The notes below the pieces were generated by a model. That model did no database searches and was not told the DNA's origin. It was given only the letters and a program-made list of their open reading frames with translations. A program made the position numbers and the translations under genes. Source: Tissierella pigra (GTDB taxonomy: Bacteria > Bacillota > Clostridia > Tissierellales > Tissierellaceae). From it: a stretch of 62,602 nt of DNA. The stretch covers positions 1 to 62,602 of the forward strand of contig NZ_VUNQ01000019.1 in NCBI RefSeq assembly GCF_009695605.1, read 5' to 3'. Below are positions 53,400 to 60,809 of the stretch, piece by piece (the first letter of the stretch is position 1; every line of letters begins with the position of its first letter).

Positions 53400-54605
53400 T
53401 TAACTCGTTGGCAATTTTTTTACATAGGACTCTAATATTTGAACTGTTTTATCTTCCATGCCTTCTGTTAAGTGAGAGTAAATATCCATAGTAGTAGTTA
53501 TACTGGAATGCCCTAATCTTTCTTGGACGGATTTCATATCGGCACCATTTTCAATTAGCATTGTTGCGTGGGTATGGCGAAGCATATGAAAATTAAATGG
53601 TATGCCAATATCGTTAGTAACAATATCTCTGGTATGATTAGCATGAAACGGTGTAAAGGTAGTTCCATTTTCTGAAGTACATACAAAATGGATTTCTTTT
53701 TTATCTTCTTTATCAAGGTTATAACTATGGTAATCTTTATAAATATATCCCTGCTTGTCTATATAGAATCTATAATAGTATTGGCCGTACTTTAATTTAT
53801 TTTTACTTTGTTCCGCCTTGTGTTTCTTTAGTAAGCTTACTAATGTATCACCAATTTTAATTGTCCTTACAGAGGATTGATTTTTGGTAGTGGATATAAT
53901 AAACTTTTTATCTTTTCTAGTCATATTTTTTTCCACTGATAAAGTCTTAGATTCTAAATCAATGTTTTCCCATGTTAAAGCACAAATTTCACCAACCCTT
54001 AATCCAGTATAAAATGCAATCTGTATTGGGATATAATGAATGGTACCCTTAAATCTTTCTGATATTTCCTGGTATTCTTCCAATGTAACTGTTTTTTTAT
54101 CATCGTTTTTCTTCAATGATGGCATTGTCACATACTCCATAGGATTGTTTTTTATAAATTGGCATGGATGAACGGCATACTTTAGCGAACTAGACAATAT
54201 AGCCTTCATGTTTTTTATATATTTTAGACTATAATTTTCTTTGACTTTATTATTGATAAAAGATTGTAAAACTGTTGGAGTCAAAGAGTTGAGTTTATAT
54301 TTGCCTAGATCTGGTTTAATATGATTTTTTATTATAATATCTCTTAACTTATAAGTAGTATGTTTTAAGTTTGTTTCCACATATTCCTTCATCCAATAAT
54401 CCATATAATCTGATACAGATATGTTTTTGGGTTCAAAAAATTGTCCTGCATTTTCATATTCAGTTAGTGCAATTCTTCCAACTCTAAGAGCTTCTGCTTT
54501 AGTATTGCCTCCAACTCTTTCTATCCTTTTACGATTACCTCCAACGGAAGCAATTTCAAAACTATAATACCACTTCTTTCCTCTTTTTCTTGCTGATACA
54601 GTCAT
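53400..54605 (-). CDS. int: Phage tyrosine integrase
   Basis: A 401-residue site-specific recombinase. An N-terminal arm-binding AP2-like domain (about 1-60) and SAM-like core-binding domain (about 60-165) precede the catalytic domain with [10 protein letters not shown] (Arg), [11 protein letters not shown] (His-x-x-Arg), [16 protein letters not shown] (His and catalytic Tyr). I start at 54605, where AAAGGAGT lies upstream; an earlier ATG at 54662 gives 19 poorly supported residues. It marks the left end of the prophage. Confidence 0.93.
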   Translation of the reverse strand: MTVSARKRGKKWYYSFEIASVGGNRKRIERVGGNTKAEALRVGRIALTEYENAGQFFEPKNISVSDYMDYWMKEYVETNLKHTTYKLRDIIIKNHIKPDLGKYKLNSLTPTVLQSFINNKVKENYSLKYIKNMKAILSSSLKYAVHPCQFIKNNPMEYVTMPSLKKNDDKKTVTLEEYQEISERFKGTIHYIPIQIAFYTGLRVGEICALTWENIDLESKTLSVEKNMTRKDKKFIISTTKNQSSVRTIKIGDTLVSLLKKHKAEQSKNKLKYGQYYYRFYIDKQGYIYKDYHSYNLDKEDKKEIHFVCTSENGTTFTPFHANHTRDIVTNDIGIPFNFHMLRHTHATMLIENGADMKSVQERLGHSSITTTMDIYSHLTEGMEDKTVQILESYVKKLPTS

Positions 54606-54761
54606 TGTTTTATACTCCTTTCTTAAACTTATGTTCTTTACTGATTTATATAAAAGAGCCAATATAGGCTCTAAATATATTATTATTTATTTCTCTTTTT
54701 TTAATTTAGTGATGATTAATGATATAGTAAGGCTTGGGATTATACCATTAATCTCAGGTTG

Positions 54762-54800
54762 TCCCCCATAGTGTTCGTAGCATTGTGGGGGATTTTTATT
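54762..54800 (+). terminator. Hairpin and T tract between int and the ImmA gene
   Basis: TCCCCCATAGTG pairs with CATTGTGGGGGA (wobbles included) and is followed by TTTTTATTTAAATTTT on the plus strand. The neighbouring genes are on the minus strand, so it may act as a barrier to plus-strand RNA or as a structural element. Confidence 0.6.
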
Positions 54801-55230
54801 TAAATTTTAATTCAATTAACCTTTCAGAAACTCCTAAAATACAACTCATTTCTTTTATAGTCATAGAATCGTATGTAGAAAAATCAATATTATTTGAGAT
54901 AAGAAGTTCAGCTGCAAACTTATTAGCTTGATATTCTATTTTATCTTTATTTAACAAGTGATTTTCTGTATAATAACTACTATTTAAATTAGTATGTAAT
55001 ATAGCATGTCCAAGCTCATGGGCTATAACTACTTTTTCTTCTTCATCAGATAACTCATTTGATATATAAATATATTCATTATAAAATAAGTCTCGTAAAA
55101 ACCTACCTTTTATTCCAGGTCTCATTTCTTTCCTTATTAGTTTTATATCTAATATTTCTATTATTTCATAAACATTTCTAGTTTTGTAAACCTCTATCAA
55201 ACCTTCTACAATTTCTTTTATCCAAGTCAT
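54796..55230 (-). CDS. ImmA/IrrE family metallopeptidase
   Basis: A 144-residue zinc peptidase. HELGHAIL (about residues 67-74) is the HExxH site, and EYQANKFAAELLI holds the third ligand. In ICEBs1 and many prophages ImmA cleaves the repressor after DNA damage or other signals. It lies 20 bases after the repressor gene on the same strand, as expected for such a pair. Confidence 0.9.
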   Translation of the reverse strand: MTWIKEIVEGLIEVYKTRNVYEIIEILDIKLIRKEMRPGIKGRFLRDLFYNEYIYISNELSDEEEKVVIAHELGHAILHTNLNSSYYTENHLLNKDKIEYQANKFAAELLISNNIDFSTYDSMTIKEMSCILGVSERLIELKFK

Positions 55231-55250
55231 TTATAACACCCCCAGTGATG

Positions 55251-55700
55251 CTATTTCCTATTCATCTTCTCAAGAGATAATTTCATTGCAAACAATAAAT
55301 CATTTGCTAAATCCATAATTTCTTCTTCGGACATTTCTTTTAGGTCATATCCACCAAATGCCATTAGGGAAGGTTGTTGAAGTATAAATTTCATAGCTTC
55401 CTCTGCTGAATCTAATTTTATAGATTCAATATATTTAGCTTGTTCAGCTAATTTATTTTGTTTATTATATTTTTCTTTCCATTCTTGTAATTTTTCATCT
55501 TTAATGGGTTCATCTTTAAAAAATTCATCAACCGAAACTTCAAGGACATCAGCTATTTTTTCTAACAACTCAACGCTAGGATACCTTTTATTATTTATAA
55601 CATAACTTATATGAGTAGGACTAACATCTACGATTTCAGCCAGTTCTTTTGAAGTTACTTTTTTAAGCTTCATTAGTTCTTTTATATTGTCACCTAACAT
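55251..55700 (-). CDS. CI-like HTH repressor
   Basis: A 149-residue repressor. The XRE helix-turn-helix (residues 1-60, SKELAEIVDVSPTHISYVINNKRYPSVELL) is followed by a helical C-terminal half with no RecA-type autoprotease. The paired ImmA next to it probably cleaves it. I start at MLGDN (55700), with GGAGTGG before it; an upstream start at 55763 would run through the promoter. It should bind the ATAAAC-N5-GTTTAT sites upstream. Confidence 0.88.
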   Translation of the reverse strand: MLGDNIKELMKLKKVTSKELAEIVDVSPTHISYVINNKRYPSVELLEKIADVLEVSVDEFFKDEPIKDEKLQEWKEKYNKQNKLAEQAKYIESIKLDSAEEAMKFILQQPSLMAFGGYDLKEMSEEEIMDLANDLLFAMKLSLEKMNRK

Positions 55701-55713
55701 CCAACCACTCCTA

Positions 55714-55730
55714 ATAAACTTATTGTTTAT
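55714..55730. promoter_or_regulatory. Operator O1 of the prophage switch
   Basis: ATAAAC-TTATT-GTTTAT, a perfect inverted repeat just downstream of the repressor promoter. Confidence 0.75.
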
Positions 55731-55734
55731 CTTA

Positions 55735-55763
55735 ATTATAAACTCACAGTTAATAAAAGTCAA
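55735..55763 (-). promoter_or_regulatory. Repressor promoter with operator O2
   Basis: On the minus strand TTGACT (55763-55758) and TATAAT (55740-55735) with a 17-base spacer. The spacer contains operator O2 at 55738-55754, ATAAAC-TCACA-GTTAAT, with one mismatch. Repressor binding here would give autoregulation. Confidence 0.78.
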
Positions 55764-55806
55764 TGATAATACAAGAAAAATTAAGAAATATTAAGTAAAA
55801 ACAAGA

Positions 55807-55859
55807 AATAACCTTATAGTTTATAATGTACTAGATTTATAGTAAACTATAAGGTTATT
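55807..55859. repeat. 17-bp inverted repeat in the switch region
   Basis: Arms 55807-55823 and 55843-55859 are perfect complements with a 19-base loop. It lies between the two divergent promoters and could end stray transcription or act as a binding site; the inner part of each arm contains AGTTTA or TAAACT, related to the operator half-site. Confidence 0.7.
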
Positions 55860-55910
55860 TTGACATTGTAATAAACTGAGTGTTTATGATAATATAAACA
55901 TACAGTTTAT
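55860..55910 (+). promoter_or_regulatory. Early promoter with operators O3 and O4
   Basis: TTGACA (55860-55865) and TATGAT (55885-55890), spacer 19. O3 at 55871-55887 is ATAAAC-TGAGT-GTTTAT and O4 at 55894-55910 is ATAAAC-ATACA-GTTTAT, both perfect. O3 overlaps the promoter, O4 the start point. Confidence 0.72.
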
Positions 55911-55946
55911 GAATTAACTTTAATATAACTTGAAAGAGGTGAAAAT

Positions 55947-56150
55947 ATGAATAAGATTGATACATTAAGAAAAATACAAAATAAAAGCTATGGATTTATA
56001 GCCAAAGAAACAGGATTAACTCCAACATATATATATTTATTAGCTAAAGGAGAACGAACAAATCCAAGTTTAGAGGTCATGCAAAAGATTTCAGCAGTGT
56101 TTGGGGAAAAAGTAGAAAAAGTATTCCAAATCAATGAATTTAAAAACTAA
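55947..56150 (+). CDS. Cro-like small HTH protein
   Basis: A 67-residue XRE-family helix-turn-helix protein (SYGFIAKETGLTPTYIYLLAKGER) with no other domain. It is the first gene of the plus-strand early region, opposite the repressor, which is the usual Cro place. It may compete for the same operators. GAAAGAGGTG lies before the ATG. Confidence 0.85.
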   Translation: MNKIDTLRKIQNKSYGFIAKETGLTPTYIYLLAKGERTNPSLEVMQKISAVFGEKVEKVFQINEFKN

Positions 56151-56156
56151 AGCGAG

Positions 56157-56363
56157 GTGAGAAAGATATTAAGTATAGACTTTAAAAAAGGTATCGGCTT
56201 AATAGTAAAAAATAACGGACAGCAGATAGATATGGTTGAAAGTGTAAAGGTAAGTATAAGTGCAAATATAACCGAATCTCCAGAAGTAATTTTGACCATT
56301 AAGCCAACAGAAATCAAAATATCAGCTGATGTTAATTATCATGGCATTCAACAAAATCAATAG
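56157..56363 (+). CDS. Small phage early protein, unknown
   Basis: A 68-residue protein of alternating beta-strand pattern (ILSIDFKKGIGLIVKNNG, VKVSISANI). I do not recognise the family. The GTG start at 56157 lies within GCGAGGTGAG, so the ribosome binding site is close. Its 3' end overlaps the convergent minus-strand gene by 32 bases. Confidence 0.55.
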   Translation: MRKILSIDFKKGIGLIVKNNGQQIDMVESVKVSISANITESPEVILTIKPTEIKISADVNYHGIQQNQ

Positions 56364-56601
56364 CTTTTGGGGCTATCTGCATTAGTTCTTTCCCATCTTT
56401 AACTTGTTGAGTGTAATGAACTAAACCTAATCCAGCAAGATACTGTCGACATAAAGAATACATCGTTTTAGTTAATCCTTCTACTTCGATAGCGATATCT
56501 TCATAACTAAAATAGATATCAAGCATACCAGTTTGCATGGATTTAAGAAGCATAGACTCTAAAATTTGTTTTGAAGTGTTACGGATATTGGTCTTTGACA
56601 T
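56332..56601 (-). CDS. Small phage protein on the minus strand, unknown
   Basis: An 89-residue protein with a helical N-terminal part and a winged-helix-like pattern (IAIEVEGLTKTMYSLCRQYLAGLGLVHYTQQV). Its role is unknown; a DNA-binding regulator is possible. AAAGGAG lies upstream; the start at MSKTN (56601) or 7 codons earlier. It points against the early genes around it and overlaps the previous gene tail to tail. Confidence 0.55.
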   Translation of the reverse strand: MSKTNIRNTSKQILESMLLKSMQTGMLDIYFSYEDIAIEVEGLTKTMYSLCRQYLAGLGLVHYTQQVKDGKELMQIAPKAIDFVECHDN

Positions 56602-56703
56602 ATCATAAAATTCTCCTTTCATAAATACTTGGTTACTGCAATAACCTGTACTTTAATTATAGGAGAATATTGGAGGAAAAACAACAAAAGTGAGGTGAAA
56701 AGG

Positions 56704-56925
56704 ATGGAAGAGAATAAAAAAGAAACTGTTCAAGAGGTGCGAACTCAAGAACAGTCAAAAACAATAATAAGTTTTTCAAATTTAGATGAATTTGTAGATT
56801 TAGTAGACCAAGCAACAGATACTTTGAAAAAAATAATGAAGTTTAAAACTGAAATAGCCCAAGAAACAACAGATTTGTTGAACAAAATAACAGATTTTGA
56901 ATTTAGAGTAACTCAATCAAAATAA
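56704..56925 (+). CDS. Small phage protein with coiled-coil pattern
   Basis: A 73-residue acidic, helical protein with heptad-like spacing (LDEFVDLVDQATDTLKKIMKFK). No family recognised. I start at 56704, with GAGGTG 6 bases upstream. Its end overlaps the zinc-ribbon gene on the other strand by 9 bases. Confidence 0.5.
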   Translation: MEENKKETVQEVRTQEQSKTIISFSNLDEFVDLVDQATDTLKKIMKFKTEIAQETTDLLNKITDFEFRVTQSK

Positions 56926-57153
56926 ATCATCCTTACGCTCTTTAAAATCTTTAAGCGTTTTGTCAAGTTCATCAAAAGATTTCTTAGCTCTTTCAGATTC
57001 TTTTACAAAATCATTGTCGACTTCTGGCAATACGTTTTTTGAACATTTGGGACAGGTCATGTTTTTACCAATATCTTTGACCTTAATCTTGATACTGTTT
57101 TTACAACTAGGGCAAACAGAATTAATGCTAGTGTCGTCAATTATATTTTTCAT
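56917..57153 (-). CDS. Zinc-ribbon small phage protein
   Basis: A 78-residue protein with CPSCKNS and CPKCSKN, a four-cysteine zinc ribbon near residues 14-37, followed by a charged helical tail. It resembles MJ0042-type zinc ribbons. The start at 57153 follows AAAAGGGGGTG on the minus strand. Function unknown. Confidence 0.65.
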   Translation of the reverse strand: MKNIIDDTSINSVCPSCKNSIKIKVKDIGKNMTCPKCSKNVLPEVDNDFVKESERAKKSFDELDKTLKDFKERKDDLF

Positions 57154-57216
57154 ATTTAACACCCCCTTTTTACAAATTTTACCATAGGGGAGAGATAAAG
57201 AACAGGAGGGAAACAA

Positions 57217-57966
57217 ATGAGTAATTTAATAAAAATAAACTATCAAGGTGATAGACAAACAACAAGTGCTAGAGATTTGTGGGAGTTTTTAGGTAAGCCT
57301 TATACTGAATTTCCAAAATGGTTTAATCATTATAAAGAATATGGATTTGCTGAAAACCTTGATTTTCGTGTAATCGAAAGATTTGTCGATGACGTAAATG
57401 TATTTGGTGGCAAAAGGAAATTAACAGATTATGAAATTACTATCGATATGGCTAAAGAATTAGCTATGCTACAGAAATCAGAAAAAGGTAAAATTGCCAG
57501 AAAATATTTTATCGACTTAGAAAAGAAATGGAATAGCCCAGAAGCAATTATGGCGAGAGCCTTAAAGATGGCAGATGAAAAAATGCTTGAGTATAAAAGT
57601 AACATCATCCAACTTGAAGGAAGAATCCAAGAGAATAAACCTAAAGTTATATTCGCAGAAGCTTTAGAAGCCTCAAATAATTCTATTCTAGTGGGAGAAT
57701 TAGCAAAGTTATTAGCAAGGAACGGAATTGAAGATATGGGGCAGAATAGGTTGTTTGTTTGGTTAAGAAAGAATGGTTATCTTCATAAAAAAGGAGAACA
57801 ATATAATCTTCCTACTCAATTAGCTACGGACTTAGAAATTATAGAAGTAAAAACAACTACTATCAATAATCCGGACGGAAGTGTAAGGGTTACAAAGACA
57901 CCTAAAATCACAGGTAAAGGGCAGATATATTTTGTTAATAAATTCAAAGAAAAGGAAGTAGTTTAA
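57217..57966 (+). CDS. Phage antirepressor (AntA and KilAC domains)
   Basis: A 249-residue antirepressor. The N-terminal AntA/AntB domain (residues 1-105) has SARDLWEFLGKPYTEFPKWF and DYEITIDMAKELAMLQKSEKGKIARKYFI (MAKELAM, ARKYFIDLE). The C-terminal KilAC domain (about 135-249) has LLARNGIEDMGQNRLFVWLRKNGYL. It would bind and disable the repressor. GAGGGAAAC precedes the ATG. Confidence 0.9.
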   Translation: MSNLIKINYQGDRQTTSARDLWEFLGKPYTEFPKWFNHYKEYGFAENLDFRVIERFVDDVNVFGGKRKLTDYEITIDMAKELAMLQKSEKGKIARKYFIDLEKKWNSPEAIMARALKMADEKMLEYKSNIIQLEGRIQENKPKVIFAEALEASNNSILVGELAKLLARNGIEDMGQNRLFVWLRKNGYLHKKGEQYNLPTQLATDLEIIEVKTTTINNPDGSVRVTKTPKITGKGQIYFVNKFKEKEVV

Positions 57967-58005
57967 TATGAACAGTTTAAGAGCTATAGATTGGAGGTGT
58001 CTTAA

Positions 58006-58248
58006 ATGGATTTAAGATTAGAGCCATTAGAAAATACTCTATACACGGTAGATGAAGTTGCTACTGTAATAAAAACTAACACTAATTATGTTTACAGTTT
58101 AATAAAAGCAGGTCATTTACAAGCATTAAAATTAGGAAGGTTGAAGGTAAGAAAGTCGGAAGTAGAAAGATTTTTAAAAGAAGCCCAAGGATACGATTAT
58201 ACAGACCCATACAATATAAAGGAATTGGAAAGCGAGGAGGGCAATTAA
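58006..58248 (+). CDS. Excisionase-type helix-turn-helix protein
   Basis: An 80-residue protein with a MerR/excisionase-like helix-turn-helix (YTVDEVATVIKTNTNYVYSLIKAGHL). It may act as the excisionase that pairs with the integrase, or as an early regulator. GGAGGTG precedes the ATG. Confidence 0.75.
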   Translation: MDLRLEPLENTLYTVDEVATVIKTNTNYVYSLIKAGHLQALKLGRLKVRKSEVERFLKEAQGYDYTDPYNIKELESEEGN

Positions 58249-58406
58249 TGCTAAATCTAATCTGCAACCTAATCTCTAAAATAGTCTCTACAGGTATCAA
58301 TGGGACAATCCTAATGCCTCTTATAGCTTTCCTTTTATGGATTGGAGTAGGACAGGCTAGGGACTTTAAGCAGGTAGCAAAACAAATATTAAGAGAGGAG
58401 GAATAG
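58248..58406 (+). CDS. Small membrane protein
   Basis: A 52-residue protein (start MLNLICNLISK) with one transmembrane segment at about residues 18-36 and a charged C terminus. AGCGAGGAGGGCAATTA lies before the ATG. It overlaps the last base of the previous gene. Unknown function. Confidence 0.55.
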   Translation: MLNLICNLISKIVSTGINGTILMPLIAFLLWIGVGQARDFKQVAKQILREEE

Positions 58407-58408
58407 TT

Positions 58409-58645
58409 TTGGATAATCTTAAAAAATGGGATTTCATAAAAGTTATTGACTTTAATAGAAAAGAACTCAAAGAAGAAGAAATGAGTCAATTCATGGAAGC
58501 AGATGGAATTATAGTAAATACCTTCAGCGACTCAGGTTATAGACATGATGTAGTGTTCTTTAATATGAATTTACAAAAGAAAGCCATGGATAATGGTGGG
58601 ATTCTTTGGAGAGATGAAGATTTAGAAAAGTTGGAAGGAGTGTAG
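58409..58645 (+). CDS. Small phage protein, unknown
   Basis: A 78-residue acidic protein; start is a TTG with AGAGGAGGA upstream. No family recognised. It lies 2 bases after the membrane protein and 2 bases before the next gene. Confidence 0.5.
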   Translation: MDNLKKWDFIKVIDFNRKELKEEEMSQFMEADGIIVNTFSDSGYRHDVVFFNMNLQKKAMDNGGILWRDEDLEKLEGV

Positions 58646-58647
58646 AT

Positions 58648-58842
58648 GTGAAAGAATACGCACTTTACAAAGGTGAAGAAATTCTCGCCATGGGAACTGC
58701 AGATGAGATAGCTAAAGAACTAAATATAAAAATAGAAACAGTTTTATGGTACAGAACACCATCACAGATAAAAAGAAGTAAGTCTGATAATTGCAGAATA
58801 TTAGTTCCTTTAGATGAAGATGAAGATGAGGTGCAGATATGA
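58648..58842 (+). CDS. Small phage regulatory-type protein
   Basis: A 64-residue protein, YALYKGEEILAMGTADEIAKELN, of a kind common in Firmicute phages, with a possible short helix-turn-helix (ADEIAKELNIKIETVLWY). Start is a GTG. It overlaps the next gene by four bases (ATGA). Confidence 0.55.
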   Translation: MKEYALYKGEEILAMGTADEIAKELNIKIETVLWYRTPSQIKRSKSDNCRILVPLDEDEDEVQI

Positions 58843-59006
58843 ATAAGCCACATTGTTACGGAGCGATGGACTGGATACTCAAATATCCAGAAGATGAAGT
58901 ACCAGAGCATTCAATATGTAAATGCGAGCATACGAAGAGTTGTTTAATTATCACTAGAAATAAGCAAGAAAAAGCCCCTACTGCCACCACGCAAAATAGG
59001 GACTAA
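58839..59006 (+). CDS. Small cysteine-bearing phage protein
   Basis: A 55-residue protein (MNKPHCYGAMDWILK) with Cys at residues 6, 29, 31 and 37. It may bind a metal. It is too short to assign and shares ATGA with the previous gene. Confidence 0.45.
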   Translation: MNKPHCYGAMDWILKYPEDEVPEHSICKCEHTKSCLIITRNKQEKAPTATTQNRD

Positions 59007-59052
59007 GAAAAATATCTTAACTAAATTATATCAAATAGGGAGGAACTTATCA

Positions 59053-59370
59053 ATGAAAGTAAAGTTTAAAAAATGGAATTGCATAACAAGAGTTGGTTGG
59101 CATTGTAACGAGAACTTAGGTATTGAATTAATTGATGAGGAAGATGGTGGGGTTATAGCCAAAGCTACTATAAATCCTGATATAGAATTACTTGATAATC
59201 AAGTAGCTATAAAAGATTATACAGAAAATGCAGGAATGGTAGAAGCACTACTGAGTGCAGGAGTAATATCAAGATATATAAAATCAGTGCCAGCGGGTTT
59301 TATGATGGTGCCTGTATATGAAATATCTGAAGAATTTAAAAAAGAAGTAGAAAGGGCAGAGGAGGAATAA
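59053..59370 (+). CDS. Phage protein of unknown function
   Basis: A 105-residue acidic protein containing AIKDYTENAGMVEALLSAGV. I recall similar proteins in Firmicute mobile elements but not a function. AGGGAGGA lies before the ATG. It stands 46 bases after the previous gene. Confidence 0.6.
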   Translation: MKVKFKKWNCITRVGWHCNENLGIELIDEEDGGVIAKATINPDIELLDNQVAIKDYTENAGMVEALLSAGVISRYIKSVPAGFMMVPVYEISEEFKKEVERAEEE

Positions 59371-59374
59371 TCAA

Positions 59375-59911
59375 ATGAAAACTATGACTATAGATGAATT
59401 GAAAAAGAGAGGGTTAAAACAGGGAGATTTGTACTTTATAGAGCACGAGAATTATCAATTCACTGGCTGGTATCTAGTTATCGGCAATAATTTAGATGTT
59501 TCATTAAATACAGACCGTAAAAATGCTCATGGGTGTGCAGAAACAGAATGTTGCCTATATGAAATAAAAAAGATTATTTTAAGAGAAGATTTGCCAAACA
59601 ATTTTGCACCTAACACGTCAAGATTTTTCAAAACCTTTGATGAATCATTAGTAGAACCAATTATAACAAACATCATTAAACAGAAAACATCCAAATACAT
59701 CCATGCAGTACATTTTGGTAGTTCAAAATTCTATACATGGAGAGTTCCAGAGAAGCTGAACAATGTTAAGTTTAAAAAAGGTGACATAGTAGAGGTTGAC
59801 ACCATATATGGCAATCAGTATGTACAAGTAAAAGAAACAGCAGAGTATGAATATGACGAAAAATTTAATGAAGTCATAAATCTGATTAAAACAGATGACT
59901 TACCATTTTAA
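59375..59911 (+). CDS. Phage protein of unknown function
   Basis: A 178-residue soluble protein with no domain that I can name. The first half has GDLYFIEHENYQFTGWYLVIGNN and a cluster CAETECCLYE. It follows the previous gene by 4 bases in the early operon. Confidence 0.5.
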   Translation: MKTMTIDELKKRGLKQGDLYFIEHENYQFTGWYLVIGNNLDVSLNTDRKNAHGCAETECCLYEIKKIILREDLPNNFAPNTSRFFKTFDESLVEPIITNIIKQKTSKYIHAVHFGSSKFYTWRVPEKLNNVKFKKGDIVEVDTIYGNQYVQVKETAEYEYDEKFNEVINLIKTDDLPF

Positions 59912-59923
59912 GGGGGAATTAGA

Positions 59924-60220
59924 GTGAAGAATCATAGAATAGAACCACATAGAATAGAAGGATTAGTAACGACTACAGCTAAAGCTTTTGCAGTTATTAA
60001 AGAAGGTACAGAAGGCGACCCAAGACATTATGCAAAACATATGCACTTCATGGCAGACTTGTTAAAGGATTTAGTAGATACAGCTTATCCAATTGAAGAT
60101 AAAGAGATAGATACAAGAAACTTAATCGAAATAGCACAATTTCAATCATTCGAAGAAATGATGAATGCAGTGGCCAAAATTGCAAAGGCTACTAAACCAC
60201 CAAAGGCAGGTAAGTTTTAA
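59924..60220 (+). CDS. Small phage protein, unknown
   Basis: A 98-residue helical protein; GTG start with AGGGGGAAT upstream. It shares bases with the next start (TTTTAATGA). No family recognised. Confidence 0.5.
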   Translation: MKNHRIEPHRIEGLVTTTAKAFAVIKEGTEGDPRHYAKHMHFMADLLKDLVDTAYPIEDKEIDTRNLIEIAQFQSFEEMMNAVAKIAKATKPPKAGKF

Positions 60221-60546
60221 TGAAGATTGATTATGAAAAGCTTACAGAAGATTTAATTCAAGCCAGATTAGCAGCAGAGGAAGCAGCTAAAGGCGAAGAT
60301 GGTGGAACTGCAAATTTAGATACTATGACAATAAAATTACCTAGAGCAAATGAAAAGAAAGTCATTGAAGCAGTTAAAGTAGCAGGACTTTATACGAGAG
60401 GTAGAAGAGAATGGATTGGTCCAAGGTACTTTATCTCACCACCTGCATGTGGACAAGGAAACTCAAGAAATAGAGCAGTTGAAGCCATGGCAAAGGTTAT
60501 GGGGGAAGCCGGCTATGAAGTATTAGTTTATTACCAAATGGATTAA
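60220..60546 (+). CDS. Small phage protein, unknown
   Basis: A 108-residue protein with a Gly-rich basic middle (RGRREWIGPRYFISPPACGQGNS) that may bind nucleic acid. It starts one base before the previous stop codon ends. No family recognised. Confidence 0.5.
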   Translation: MKIDYEKLTEDLIQARLAAEEAAKGEDGGTANLDTMTIKLPRANEKKVIEAVKVAGLYTRGRREWIGPRYFISPPACGQGNSRNRAVEAMAKVMGEAGYEVLVYYQMD

Positions 60547-60560
60547 GGGGGGAGAAGTAA

Positions 60561-60809
60561 TTGAAAATTATCAAAGGTAAAAATTTAGGCGGTTTTGATT
60601 TAATGCCACCAGCTGAAGGTACTTGCCCAGAATGTGGAGTAAAGCACGAGCCAGAACTACCACATAATCAAGAAAGTTTATTCTACCAATATAAATTTTA
60701 TAACGAGCATGGAAGATGGCCGACTTGGAAAGATGCAATGGAGCACTGTTCGGAAGAAATGAAAAAATTATGGACTAATGAATTGAAATCAAGGGGGATT
60801 GAGATATGA
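60561..60809 (+). CDS. Small phage protein with CPEC motif
   Basis: An 82-residue protein with CPECGVKHEPELPHN near the N terminus, a half zinc-ribbon, and a helical end WPTWKDAMEHCSEEMK. TTG start with GGGGGGAG upstream. It overlaps the next gene by four bases, so it may be coupled to the ATPase. Confidence 0.6.
   Translation: MKIIKGKNLGGFDLMPPAEGTCPECGVKHEPELPHNQESLFYQYKFYNEHGRWPTWKDAMEHCSEEMKKLWTNELKSRGIEI

Noticed and set aside
56960-57187. 75-codon plus-strand frame opposite the zinc-ribbon gene
   Set aside because: The minus-strand frame has the CxxC motifs and ribosome binding site; the plus frame is its shadow.
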